Origin: Thermonema lapsum
GTDB lineage: Bacteria > Bacteroidota > Bacteroidia > Cytophagales > Thermonemataceae
Length of the DNA: 64,000 bases
Assembly (NCBI RefSeq): GCF_011761635.1
Contig: NZ_JAASRN010000001.1
Span: 951,846 to 1,015,845 of the forward strand
Direction of reading: 5' to 3'
Numbering within the stretch: position 1 is the stretch's first letter; the number at the start of each line of letters is the position of its first letter. This document shows, piece by piece, positions 17,194-24,375 of the stretch. Both the position numbers and the translations under genes were made by a program. The notes beneath the pieces are model-generated. The model was given only the letters and a program-made list of their open reading frames with translations. It had not been told where the DNA came from and did no database searches.

Positions 17194-18498
17194 ATGGCAT
17201 CCATACAAGTAGAAGGAGGACATCCCCTGAAAGGAACACTGCGCCCCCAAGGGGCAAAAAACGAAGCATTGCAGGTGCTTTGCGCTACTTTGCTTACCGA
17301 AGAAGAAGTAACCATCCACAATATACCCAACATACGCGACGTCAACAAGCTAATTGAAATACTGCAAGACTTGGGCGTGCGCGTGGAACGGCTTGCCAAG
17401 GGGAGTTACCGCTTCCAAGCCAAGAATATCAATCTTGAATATTTAGAAACCCCCGCCTTTGCGCAAAAAGCAGCAGCCCTTCGTGGCTCGGTAATGATTT
17501 TGGGACCGCTATTGGCGCGCTTCGGGTATGCACGCATCCCTAAGCCCGGAGGCGACAAAATCGGACGCCGCCGCCTCGATACCCACTTCTTAGGGCTACA
17601 GAACTTAGGTGCCGATTTTCAATATGACCCTGCCACCGGTTACTACAGCATACAAGCACGGAACCTACGGGGCACCTATATGCTCTTAGACGAAGCCTCG
17701 GTAACTGGCACCGCCAACATTATTATGGCGGCAGTTTTAGCCAAAGGCACCACTACCATCTATCACGCTGCCTGCGAGCCTTATATCCAACAGCTGTGCC
17801 ATATGCTCGTACGCATGGGCGCACGCATCTCTGGCATCGGCTCCAACCTACTCACCATCGAAGGAGTGGAAGCGCTGGGTGGCACAGAGCACAGCATTCT
17901 GCCCGATATGATAGAAATCGGTAGTTTTATAGGCTTAGCAGCCATGACCGGCTCTGAAATCACCATTCCCAATTGCCATATCGACCAGTTGGGCTGCATC
18001 CCGCGCACCTTCCAGCGCATGGGCATAGCAATGGAATTTCGCGGCGATGATATCTATATCCCTGCCCAATCACATTATGAAATAGACACCTTCATGGATG
18101 GCTCCATCTTGACCATCTCGGATGCGCCTTGGCCCGGCTTTACGCCCGACCTGCTCAGTATCGTGCTGGTTACGGCTATACAAGCAAGGGGTACCCTACT
18201 GGTGCATCAAAAGATGTTTGAAAGCCGCTTATTCTTCGTGGACAAACTCATCGACATGGGGGCACAAATCATCTTGTGCGACCCACACCGCGCCACAGTC
18301 ATTGGTTTAGACAAAAAAATGCCCCTGCGAGGCATACGTATGACCTCCCCCGACATACGGGCAGGCGTAGCGCTGCTCATCGCAGCTCTTTCTGCCGAAG
18401 GTACAAGCATCATAGACAACGTGGAACAGATAGACCGCGGCTACGAAAATATAGACGGACGCCTCAATGCCATAGGTGCTAAAATCAAACGACTATAA
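17194..18498 (+). CDS. murA: UDP-N-acetylglucosamine 1-carboxyvinyltransferase MurA (Asp active-site form)
   Basis: 434 residues, full-length EPSP-synthase-type enzyme. It transfers enolpyruvate from PEP to UDP-GlcNAc, the first committed peptidoglycan step, in the cytoplasm. K22-N23 in QGAKNE and the C-terminal ENIDGRL motif are present. The residue matching the Escherichia coli catalytic Cys115 is Asp (D121 in KPGGDKIGRR). That change is known in Mycobacterium, Chlamydia and Borrelia enzymes and makes MurA insensitive to fosfomycin. The DUF1573 gene begins 4 nt after the stop. Confidence 0.95.
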   Translation: MASIQVEGGHPLKGTLRPQGAKNEALQVLCATLLTEEEVTIHNIPNIRDVNKLIEILQDLGVRVERLAKGSYRFQAKNINLEYLETPAFAQKAAALRGSVMILGPLLARFGYARIPKPGGDKIGRRRLDTHFLGLQNLGADFQYDPATGYYSIQARNLRGTYMLLDEASVTGTANIIMAAVLAKGTTTIYHAACEPYIQQLCHMLVRMGARISGIGSNLLTIEGVEALGGTEHSILPDMIEIGSFIGLAAMTGSEITIPNCHIDQLGCIPRTFQRMGIAMEFRGDDIYIPAQSHYEIDTFMDGSILTISDAPWPGFTPDLLSIVLVTAIQARGTLLVHQKMFESRLFFVDKLIDMGAQIILCDPHRATVIGLDKKMPLRGIRMTSPDIRAGVALLIAALSAEGTSIIDNVEQIDRGYENIDGRLNAIGAKIKRL

Positions 18499-18502
18499 AC
18501 GT

Positions 18503-18886
18503 ATGAGAATTTTATTGCTTGCCATAGGAGGTTTGTGGGGCTTGTTGTTCCATGCAAAAGCACAAGGGCGGCTGGTCTTCTCTGACAGTACCTACCAGCT
18601 ACCCCACCCACTGAAAAAAGGGCAAACAGCAGAGGTATTGCTGCAATGCACCAACACAGGCGATGCGCCCGTCGTCATCTGGCAGGTGCAAAGTAGCTGC
18701 TATTGTGTTGTAAGCAAAAAACCGACACAAGCCATAGCCCCCGGCGACAGCGCTTACATACAGGTAAGCATACAAAGTGAAGGGCTGCCAACAGGTCCTT
18801 TCCGCCGCCATTTGCTTGTAATAAGCGATGCCTTTCCGCCTGAACAACTGCTATGTATTGAAGGGGTTGTGGAGGAAAAACAATAG
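18503..18886 (+). CDS. DUF1573 periplasmic protein
   Basis: 127 residues from ATG 18503, placed just after the murA stop. The signal peptide MRILLLAIGGLWGLLFHAKAQ is followed by a single immunoglobulin-like DUF1573 domain with CTNTGDAPVVIWQVQSSC, the usual N-T-G-x-x-P-L pattern. Two Cys follow in SSCYCVV. These proteins are very common in Bacteroidota, and their role is unknown. It is probably co-transcribed with murA and ends at a hairpin at 18891. Confidence 0.8.
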   Translation: MRILLLAIGGLWGLLFHAKAQGRLVFSDSTYQLPHPLKKGQTAEVLLQCTNTGDAPVVIWQVQSSCYCVVSKKPTQAIAPGDSAYIQVSIQSEGLPTGPFRRHLLVISDAFPPEQLLCIEGVVEEKQ

Positions 18887-18890
18887 AAAA

Positions 18891-18912
18891 AAAGGAGCCT
18901 ACTGCTCCCTTT
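18891..18912 (+). terminator. Hairpin after murA-DUF1573
   Basis: AAAGGAGC and GCTCCCTTT flank a five-base loop. The U tract is short (TTT), so the hairpin is weak. It lies just after the DUF1573 stop. Confidence 0.4.
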
Positions 18913-19078
18913 GAATAAAAGGAAAGTGCTTTCCCTCTATTTCATCAAATCAATTTCTCACTGCTGAAATTCATTGCCCATTCTCGCACCCCTTCACTTT
19001 TACTCGCACAATTAGCTGATAATCTACCAAATACTGCTCAAACAGAATGCAGGCATAAAAAATTTTTTGCTTTTTTGT

Positions 19079-19110
19079 TTGGATTATTGAAACTGCCTGC
19101 CGTATATTTG
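19079..19110 (+). promoter_or_regulatory. Promoter of tRNA-Glu
   Basis: TTG (19079-19081), 21 bp, then a perfect TATATTTG (19103-19110), 19 bp before the first base of the tRNA. Confidence 0.65.
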
Positions 19111-19129
19111 CATCGTCAATCAGGGCAAT

Positions 19130-19205
19130 GGCCCGTTCGTCTAGCGGTCTAGGACGCCACCCTTTCACGGTGGAAACACGGGTTCGAGTCCCGTACGGGT
19201 CACCA
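19130..19205 (+). tRNA. tRNA-Glu (anticodon TTC)
   Basis: A 76-nt cloverleaf. Acceptor GGCCCGT pairs with ACGGGTC (one G-U). Anticodon stem CCACC/GGTGG carries loop CTTTCAC with TTC at 19164-19166. T arm ACGGG-TTCGAGT-CCCGT. The 3' CCA is encoded. Promoter and terminator are both close, so it is a single-gene transcript. Confidence 0.96.
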
Positions 19206-19210
19206 AAGCC

Positions 19211-19242
19211 AGCGCTCTCCTTACAAAAGGAGAGCGCTTTTT
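19211..19242 (+). terminator. Terminator of tRNA-Glu
   Basis: A 12-bp perfect stem, AGCGCTCTCCTT/AAGGAGAGCGCT (19211-19222, 19227-19238), with loop ACAA and a U-rich tail. Confidence 0.85.
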
Positions 19243-19297
19243 GTTTGTAAATGCTTTTTTCAATACATCAAACACGCTTTTTCTAAGAAGAATGCTG

Positions 19298-19305
19298 TAA
19301 CTTTG
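19298..19305 (+). promoter_or_regulatory. Putative -7 box for the acyl-CoA reductase gene
   Basis: TAACTTTG fits the consensus and lies 28 nt before the start. No clear TTG is seen at -33. Confidence 0.4.
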
Positions 19306-19333
19306 TCGTTGACAATACCTCACCTATCTTTTC

Positions 19334-20386
19334 ATGAGCATGAATACAAAAGAAGCAACCCTTAGCCTACATCACCGGATAGAAGCCTTCGTGCAGTTGG
19401 GGCAAAAGCTAAAAAACCTGCCCGAGCACGAGAAAAACATGCTGTTTCAAAGCGCAGAAGCCCGCAACCCTTGGTTCACTACCGAAAATTTATCTTTTGC
19501 TTTGGATGCCTTGGGGCAATATCTTGATGCCGATAGTTTACAACAGTGGCTACACCCCTATGTGTCGCAGCTTGAAGAGGCACGTGCTGTCCTGCCCGTA
19601 GGCGTGGTAATGGCAGGCAACATACCGGCTGTAGGCTTCCATGATTTGCTGTGTGTATTGATAAGTGGGCATAAGCTGCTGGCTAAGCTTAGCAGTGATG
19701 ACGAAGTACTCATGCGCTACCTTATCGACCAACTGTGCCACATAGAGCCCGCTTTCAAAGATTTTATAGAACTGCCCGAGTTCATCAATCAGGCGGCTGC
19801 CTACATCGCCACTGGCAGCAACCACTCTAATCGTTATTTTAAACATTACTTTGGCAAAAAACCACACATCTTGCGCGGACACCGCAACGCCGTAGCCGTG
19901 CTCGATGGTAAAGAAACCGACAGGGATTTCCTCGAATTGGGCAAAGACATCTTCCGCTACTTCGGCTTAGGGTGCCGCAACGTATCGAAGCTGTATGTGC
20001 CAAAGGGTTATGATTTTCAAGCCTTCTTCGAGGGCATAGCGCCTTACGGCGACATCATCAATCACCACAAATACGCCAACAACTACGAATACAACAAAGC
20101 AGTTTTTTTGGTAAAGCCCGTAGCTCATCTGGACAATGGCTTTTTGTTGCTGCGCGAAGCGCCCGAAATAGCCTCGCCCGTAGCTGTCCTGCATTATGAA
20201 TATTATGACGACAAAAACGCTTTGCAGAATGAACTGCAAAAAAATGCTCAAGCTATCCAGTGTATTGTAAGCCGAGAGGGCACTTTTCACGCAAGCATTC
20301 CTTTTGGGCAAGCCCAAACCCCAAAACTGAATGACTACGCCGACGGTGTGGACACCATGCGTTTCTTGCTTTCTCTGTCTGCTTAG
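19334..20386 (+). CDS. LuxC-type acyl-CoA reductase
   Basis: 350 residues of the aldehyde-dehydrogenase-like LuxC/acyl-CoA reductase family. The features are VVMAGNIPAVGFHDLL (nucleotide-binding segment), a probable nucleophile in FGLGCRNVSKLYVP, and IINHHKYANNYEYNK. It should reduce an acyl-CoA or acyl-ACP to an aldehyde using NADPH. No luxAB or luxE genes are nearby. Bacteroidota generally carry one such gene of unknown substrate, perhaps for fatty aldehyde or lipid synthesis. A second start two codons later is possible. It is followed by the deoxyhypusine-synthase-like gene 51 nt downstream. Confidence 0.8.
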   Translation: MSMNTKEATLSLHHRIEAFVQLGQKLKNLPEHEKNMLFQSAEARNPWFTTENLSFALDALGQYLDADSLQQWLHPYVSQLEEARAVLPVGVVMAGNIPAVGFHDLLCVLISGHKLLAKLSSDDEVLMRYLIDQLCHIEPAFKDFIELPEFINQAAAYIATGSNHSNRYFKHYFGKKPHILRGHRNAVAVLDGKETDRDFLELGKDIFRYFGLGCRNVSKLYVPKGYDFQAFFEGIAPYGDIINHHKYANNYEYNKAVFLVKPVAHLDNGFLLLREAPEIASPVAVLHYEYYDDKNALQNELQKNAQAIQCIVSREGTFHASIPFGQAQTPKLNDYADGVDTMRFLLSLSA

Positions 20387-20437
20387 CTCAATCTTTGCTT
20401 TTAACAAATACATACTTTACCTAAAAAAAGAAACACT

Positions 20438-21406
20438 ATGGGAGCAATTACCGATTTTATCGAAAAGCACTATTTGCATTTCAATGCCGCAGCTTTAAAA
20501 GATGCTGCCCGCGCATACAAGAAACATATCGAAGAGGGCGGCAAAATGCTCATTTCCCTTGCCGGTGCCATGAGTACGGCAGAGTTGGGCAAGTCTTTGG
20601 CTGAAATGATACGGCAAGACAAAGTAGCCATTATCTCCTGCACTGGCGCCAACCTCGAAGAAGACGTAATGAACTTGGTAGCTCATAACCACTATGAGCG
20701 CATACCCAACTGGCGCGACCTCACCCCACAAGAAGAACAAGCCTTGCTTGAAAGAGGCATGAACCGCGTAACCGACACCTGCATTCCCGAAGAAGAAGCT
20801 TTCCGTAAGTTAGAGCACCGTATTTTGAAGCTGTGGCAAAAGGCACAAGCCGAAGGCAAACGCTACTTCCCTCACGAATACTTTTACCAGCTGATTTTGA
20901 GCGGCGACCTGAAAGCCGACTATGAAATAGACCCCAAAGACAGTTGGATGGTGGCAGCTGCCGAAAAGAACCTGCCCATCGTAGTGCCCGGTTGGGAAGA
21001 CTCTACCCTCGGCAATATCTTTGCAGCCCACTGTATTCAAGGCGATGTACGCCCCGATGTGGTGAAGTCGGGCATTGAGTATATGATGTTCTTGGCTGAC
21101 TGGTACCAAAAGAACAGTAGTGGCAAGGGCGTAGGCTTCTTCCAAATAGGCGGTGGCATTGCCGGAGACTTCCCCATTTGCGTGGTGCCTATGCTGCATC
21201 AAGACCTGCAAATGGAAAACATACCGGTATGGTCGTATTTCTGCCAGATTTCTGATTCTACTACCAGCTACGGCTCCTACTCGGGAGCTGTGCCCAACGA
21301 AAAAATCACTTGGGGCAAATTGGCAGTAGATACCCCCCGTTTCATGATAGAGTCGGATGCTACCATCGTAGCCCCGCTCATCTTTGCTTATGTGCTGGGG
21401 TGGTAA
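20438..21406 (+). CDS. Deoxyhypusine-synthase-like aminobutyl transferase
   Basis: 322 residues of the deoxyhypusine synthase family, full length. NAD-binding parts include ISLAGAMSTAELG, IISCTGANLEEDV and GGGIAGDFPICV. The segment EKITWGKLAVDT carries the lysine matching the catalytic Lys of eukaryotic deoxyhypusine synthase, and SDATIVAPLIFAYVLG closes the fold. Bacteria lack eIF5A, so the substrate cannot be its usual one. Related bacterial and plant enzymes make homospermidine or aminobutylate other acceptors (family knowledge). The gene is probably co-transcribed with the acyl-CoA reductase and ends at a strong terminator. Confidence 0.85.
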   Translation: MGAITDFIEKHYLHFNAAALKDAARAYKKHIEEGGKMLISLAGAMSTAELGKSLAEMIRQDKVAIISCTGANLEEDVMNLVAHNHYERIPNWRDLTPQEEQALLERGMNRVTDTCIPEEEAFRKLEHRILKLWQKAQAEGKRYFPHEYFYQLILSGDLKADYEIDPKDSWMVAAAEKNLPIVVPGWEDSTLGNIFAAHCIQGDVRPDVVKSGIEYMMFLADWYQKNSSGKGVGFFQIGGGIAGDFPICVVPMLHQDLQMENIPVWSYFCQISDSTTSYGSYSGAVPNEKITWGKLAVDTPRFMIESDATIVAPLIFAYVLGW

Positions 21407-21441
21407 GTAGCTCTTTCTTTGACACTACCCTTTACTCCCGC

Positions 21442-21472
21442 CTGCAAGGTCGTTGCGACCTTGCAGCTTTTT
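21442..21472 (+). terminator. Strong intrinsic terminator
   Basis: An 11-bp perfect stem, CTGCAAGGTCG/CGACCTTGCAG (21442-21452, 21456-21466), with a 3-nt TTG loop and a T tract at 21468-21472. The gap 21407-21690 holds this hairpin and the promoter of the next gene, with no convincing ORF. Confidence 0.8.
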
Positions 21473-21646
21473 ATTTTCAAAGCTTGCTGCTTCTCACATA
21501 GCACGGGGAAAGCGTGGTTCCCAAAATGAGCAAGGAAAAAGAAAGGCAAACAAAAAGCCAGCAATGCAAGAAATTATTTCCCTTTCCCCTATCTCAAAAA
21601 AGTCTTTGTCTTCACCCTGTGCTAACAAAAAATTTACATTAGGAAC

Positions 21647-21677
21647 TTGCAGCATTCGCAAAATAGTTTTATACTTG
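21647..21677 (+). promoter_or_regulatory. Promoter of the NlpC/P60 gene
   Basis: TTG (21647-21649), 20 bp, then TATACTTG (21670-21677), one mismatch to TAnnTTTG. Transcription would begin near 21684, just before the in-frame stop at 21691, which limits where translation can start. Confidence 0.5.
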
Positions 21678-21747
21678 ATTCATAAAGCTTTAAACCGAAG
21701 AAAGATTCAAGACGCCACCTTTCAAATATGGAGCTTGCACGCTCAGC

Positions 21748-22503
21748 GTGGTGCCTCTAAGAGCTGAGCCTTCTGACAGAAGCGAACAAGTATCGCAGCT
21801 GTTGTTTGGTGATTTTGTCTCTGTGTTGGAACTGTCGGAAGACGAGAAGTGGCTCTACGTCCAACATGCCTTTGACAGCTATGAGGGATGGATAGACTTA
21901 CTGCAACTGTCTGCCATCTCCGAAGAAGAGTACCTGCAACTGCAATTGCACCAAGCCCCCGTAGTAGCCAATATCAGCCATTTCCTGCATAATAGCCAGC
22001 GCCGGCAGCCCATCACTATGGGCAGCTCCTTGCCTTTCTATGAACATGGCAAACTTCAACTCGCCGGCGAATATTATCATTTTCAAGGTGAAATTTACGA
22101 TACCCGCTATCCTAAAAGTCGCGGCTTTGTTCTGCAAGCTGCCCGCCAGTGGCTTCATGCCCCCTACCAATGGGGCGGACGCAGCCCCTTTGGTATTGAC
22201 TGTTCAGGCTTTGTGCAGATGGTGTTCAAGATGGCAGGTTATCGTTTGCTGCGCGATGCCTACCAACAAGCCGAACAAGGACGTATGCTCGACGGTTTAT
22301 CACAAGCCGAGCCCGGCGACTTAGCCTTCTTTGAGCGCAACAAGCGCATTGTACACGTAGGCATCCTGCTCGAAGACCATAAAATCATTCATGCACGCGG
22401 CTGTGTGCGCATCGACCTACTCGACAACACAGGTATTCTGGACATACAAACCCAAACCTACTCACACCGCTTATCCCATATAAGCCGGATAGTGAGCACC
22501 TAA
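21748..22503 (+). CDS. SH3-domain NlpC/P60 cysteine peptidase (C40)
   Basis: 251 residues from GTG 21748. Two SH3-like segments are followed by an NlpC/P60 domain with Cys in FGIDCSGFVQMVF and His in IVHVGILLEDHKIIHARG. It should cut the peptide stem of peptidoglycan or a similar gamma-D-Glu bond. No signal peptide is visible; this is typical for the Bacteroidota family, which may act in muropeptide recycling. The start is odd: codons 21724-21747, in frame before the GTG, read KYGACTLS, which matches what I recall as the conserved N-terminus of the family. The codon before them is TTC rather than ATG, and no ATG, GTG or TTG lies between the stop at 21691 and 21748. Confidence 0.82.
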   Translation: MVPLRAEPSDRSEQVSQLLFGDFVSVLELSEDEKWLYVQHAFDSYEGWIDLLQLSAISEEEYLQLQLHQAPVVANISHFLHNSQRRQPITMGSSLPFYEHGKLQLAGEYYHFQGEIYDTRYPKSRGFVLQAARQWLHAPYQWGGRSPFGIDCSGFVQMVFKMAGYRLLRDAYQQAEQGRMLDGLSQAEPGDLAFFERNKRIVHVGILLEDHKIIHARGCVRIDLLDNTGILDIQTQTYSHRLSHISRIVST

Positions 22504-22515
22504 AAACGCAAAGCC

Positions 22516-23019
22516 ATGGGCAAAGTACTCATTTTGAACCAAGACTACAGTGCATTGACCGTCTGTTCGGCACAAAAGGCATTCATCTTGTTGTATTTAC
22601 AAAAAGCCGAACTGGTAAAAGAAAACCCACGCCAAAAGTTATGTACTGTAAACCAAGCTTACCCCATGCCGTTGGTCATACGGCTGCATCGTTATGTAAA
22701 CATCCCTTACAAAGGGGTGATGCTCAGCCGGCAAAATATTTTCCGCCGCGATGGCTATAGCTGTCAGTACTGTGGCTCAAAACACGACCTGACGCTCGAC
22801 CACGTATTGCCCCGCTCCCGAGGCGGCAAATCTTCTTGGACCAACTTGGTAACAGCCTGCAAACGCTGTAACAGCAAAAAAGGCGACCTCACCCCCGAAG
22901 AAGCCGGCATGCCTTTGCGCCGCCGCCCCTATCGTCCTTCCTTTGTTGTGTTTCTACGCAATCTTTCGGGAGGGGTCGTCGATGCATGGATGCCCTTTCT
23001 GGGTGGTCAGGAAGTTTAA
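22516..23019 (+). CDS. HNH endonuclease family protein
   Basis: 167 residues. An N-terminal region conserved in Bacteroidota (VLILNQDYSALTVCSAQKA) precedes an HNH/McrA-type zinc fold: CQYCGS, LDHVLPRSRGGKSSWTNLV and CKRCNSKKGD. All four Cys and the HNH catalytic His are present. It is 12 nt after the NlpC/P60 gene, so probably co-transcribed. A nicking or repair role is possible; there is no sign of a mobile element or restriction system here. Confidence 0.88.
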   Translation: MGKVLILNQDYSALTVCSAQKAFILLYLQKAELVKENPRQKLCTVNQAYPMPLVIRLHRYVNIPYKGVMLSRQNIFRRDGYSCQYCGSKHDLTLDHVLPRSRGGKSSWTNLVTACKRCNSKKGDLTPEEAGMPLRRRPYRPSFVVFLRNLSGGVVDAWMPFLGGQEV

Positions 23020-23113
23020 GCCCGCCTTTTAGGCAAAGGTGGTCAAAAGTTTGTAATTTGCATCTCAATCACACAAGAGCTGCACTGCTCCCTATTCTCA
23101 AAAAAGATTTTTT

Positions 23114-24055
23114 ATGCGCTTTTTGATTGTGGATGAGATGCACCCTTCTATTCTGCCCCTACTTGCCGACTTGGGCATAGAAGCAGATTATCAACCGAAC
23201 ATAGATTACCGCCAAGCCAAAGCCCTCATTAGTGCTTATGAGGGTTTGATTATACGCAGTAAATTCTTCGTAGATGCGGGCTTTCTCGAAGCCAGCACAC
23301 GACTGCGCCTCATTGCACGTGCAGGCTCGGGCTTGGACAACATAGACCTGGTGGCTGCCCGCCGCCGCAATATACAAGTCATCAATGCGCCAGAAGGCAA
23401 TCGCGACGCCGTTGCCGAGCATGTCATAGGTATGCTCTTGGCTTTGATGAATAAAGTATGCCAAGCCAACCAAGAAGTAAGGCAATGGATATGGCAACGG
23501 GAAGCCAACCGTGGCGAAGAAATACGCGGCAAAACCGTTGCTATCATCGGCTATGGCAATACCGGACGAGCCCTTGCCAAAAAGCTAAGTGGTTTTGAGT
23601 GCCGGGTTATCTGCTATGACCACAAACTCACCGCCTATGCCGACAAGTATGCCATGGAAGTAAGCATGGAAGAGGTATGGGACCAAGCCGACATCGTGAG
23701 TATCCATTTACCTCTGACGCCCAAAACCCGACAACTGATAACCTACGATTACCTGAAGCGCTTCCGCAAGCCCATTTACTTTGTAAATAGTGCGCGAGGT
23801 GAAATCGTAGTGCTGAAAGATTTACTCAAAGCCCTGCAAGAAGGCATCGTAAAGGGCGCCTGTCTTGATGTATTAGAGTGCGAAAAGTTCGAACGCCTCC
23901 AGCCAGAGCAAAGCCAAACGCTTGAATTGCTTTTTTCCATGCCGCAGGTTTTATTTACCCCCCATGTAGCCGGGTGGACCCGCGAGTCTTATGTACGTAT
24001 CAACGAAGCGTTGGTAAAAAAAATACGCAGCTTTTTGCAAGAAGAAAATGAATAA
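23114..24055 (+). CDS. D-isomer-specific 2-hydroxyacid dehydrogenase
   Basis: 313 residues, phosphoglycerate-dehydrogenase-like without an ACT domain. NAD-binding motif IIGYGNTGRALAKKL (about 140), with the catalytic triad Arg in VNSARGE, Glu in LDVLE and His in FTPHVAGWT. It could be a phosphoglycerate, glycerate or lactate-type dehydrogenase, and the substrate cannot be assigned from sequence. No serC or serB is adjacent. The next gene starts within its stop region (overlap 8 nt). Confidence 0.9.
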   Translation: MRFLIVDEMHPSILPLLADLGIEADYQPNIDYRQAKALISAYEGLIIRSKFFVDAGFLEASTRLRLIARAGSGLDNIDLVAARRRNIQVINAPEGNRDAVAEHVIGMLLALMNKVCQANQEVRQWIWQREANRGEEIRGKTVAIIGYGNTGRALAKKLSGFECRVICYDHKLTAYADKYAMEVSMEEVWDQADIVSIHLPLTPKTRQLITYDYLKRFRKPIYFVNSARGEIVVLKDLLKALQEGIVKGACLDVLECEKFERLQPEQSQTLELLFSMPQVLFTPHVAGWTRESYVRINEALVKKIRSFLQEENE

Positions 24056-24362
24056 CCACATGATAAAAGTCATTGGCAGCTTGGTGTTGATTTCCCTACT
24101 TTGTGCCTGTTCTTCGCAGCAACATGCTGCCGAGGCATGGGCAGACTGGCAGTGCCGCTACAGCCGCACACTCAAATTATTTGCTGCTGCCCCACCCCAG
24201 CAAGCCGACAGTTTGTGGCAAGTATTGCAAGTCTTGGAAGAAGAACGCTTGGACCATGCCATAGAGCTGCAAAATAGCTTGGGCAGCGAAGCCTTGAACC
24301 CAGACGCTTACCGCAAACTCGACAGCTTGGCTGCTGCACTGGCAGAACCTTGTGTGGAATAA
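24048..24362 (+). CDS. Small putative lipoprotein
   Basis: 104 residues with a lipoprotein signal (VLISLLCACSS; lipobox Cys about residue 21). The mature part is about 80 residues, helical and without a recognised domain. An alternative start is Met5. It overlaps the dehydrogenase by 8 nt, and the HTTM gene begins 13 nt after its stop. Translational coupling suggests it serves one of its neighbours. Confidence 0.65.
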   Translation: MNNHMIKVIGSLVLISLLCACSSQQHAAEAWADWQCRYSRTLKLFAAAPPQQADSLWQVLQVLEEERLDHAIELQNSLGSEALNPDAYRKLDSLAAALAEPCVE

Positions 24363-24375
24363 AAGCAAGCACGCT

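Noticed and set aside
19334-20386. A bioluminescence (lux) operon
   Set aside because: A LuxC-type reductase alone, with no luciferase or LuxE genes.
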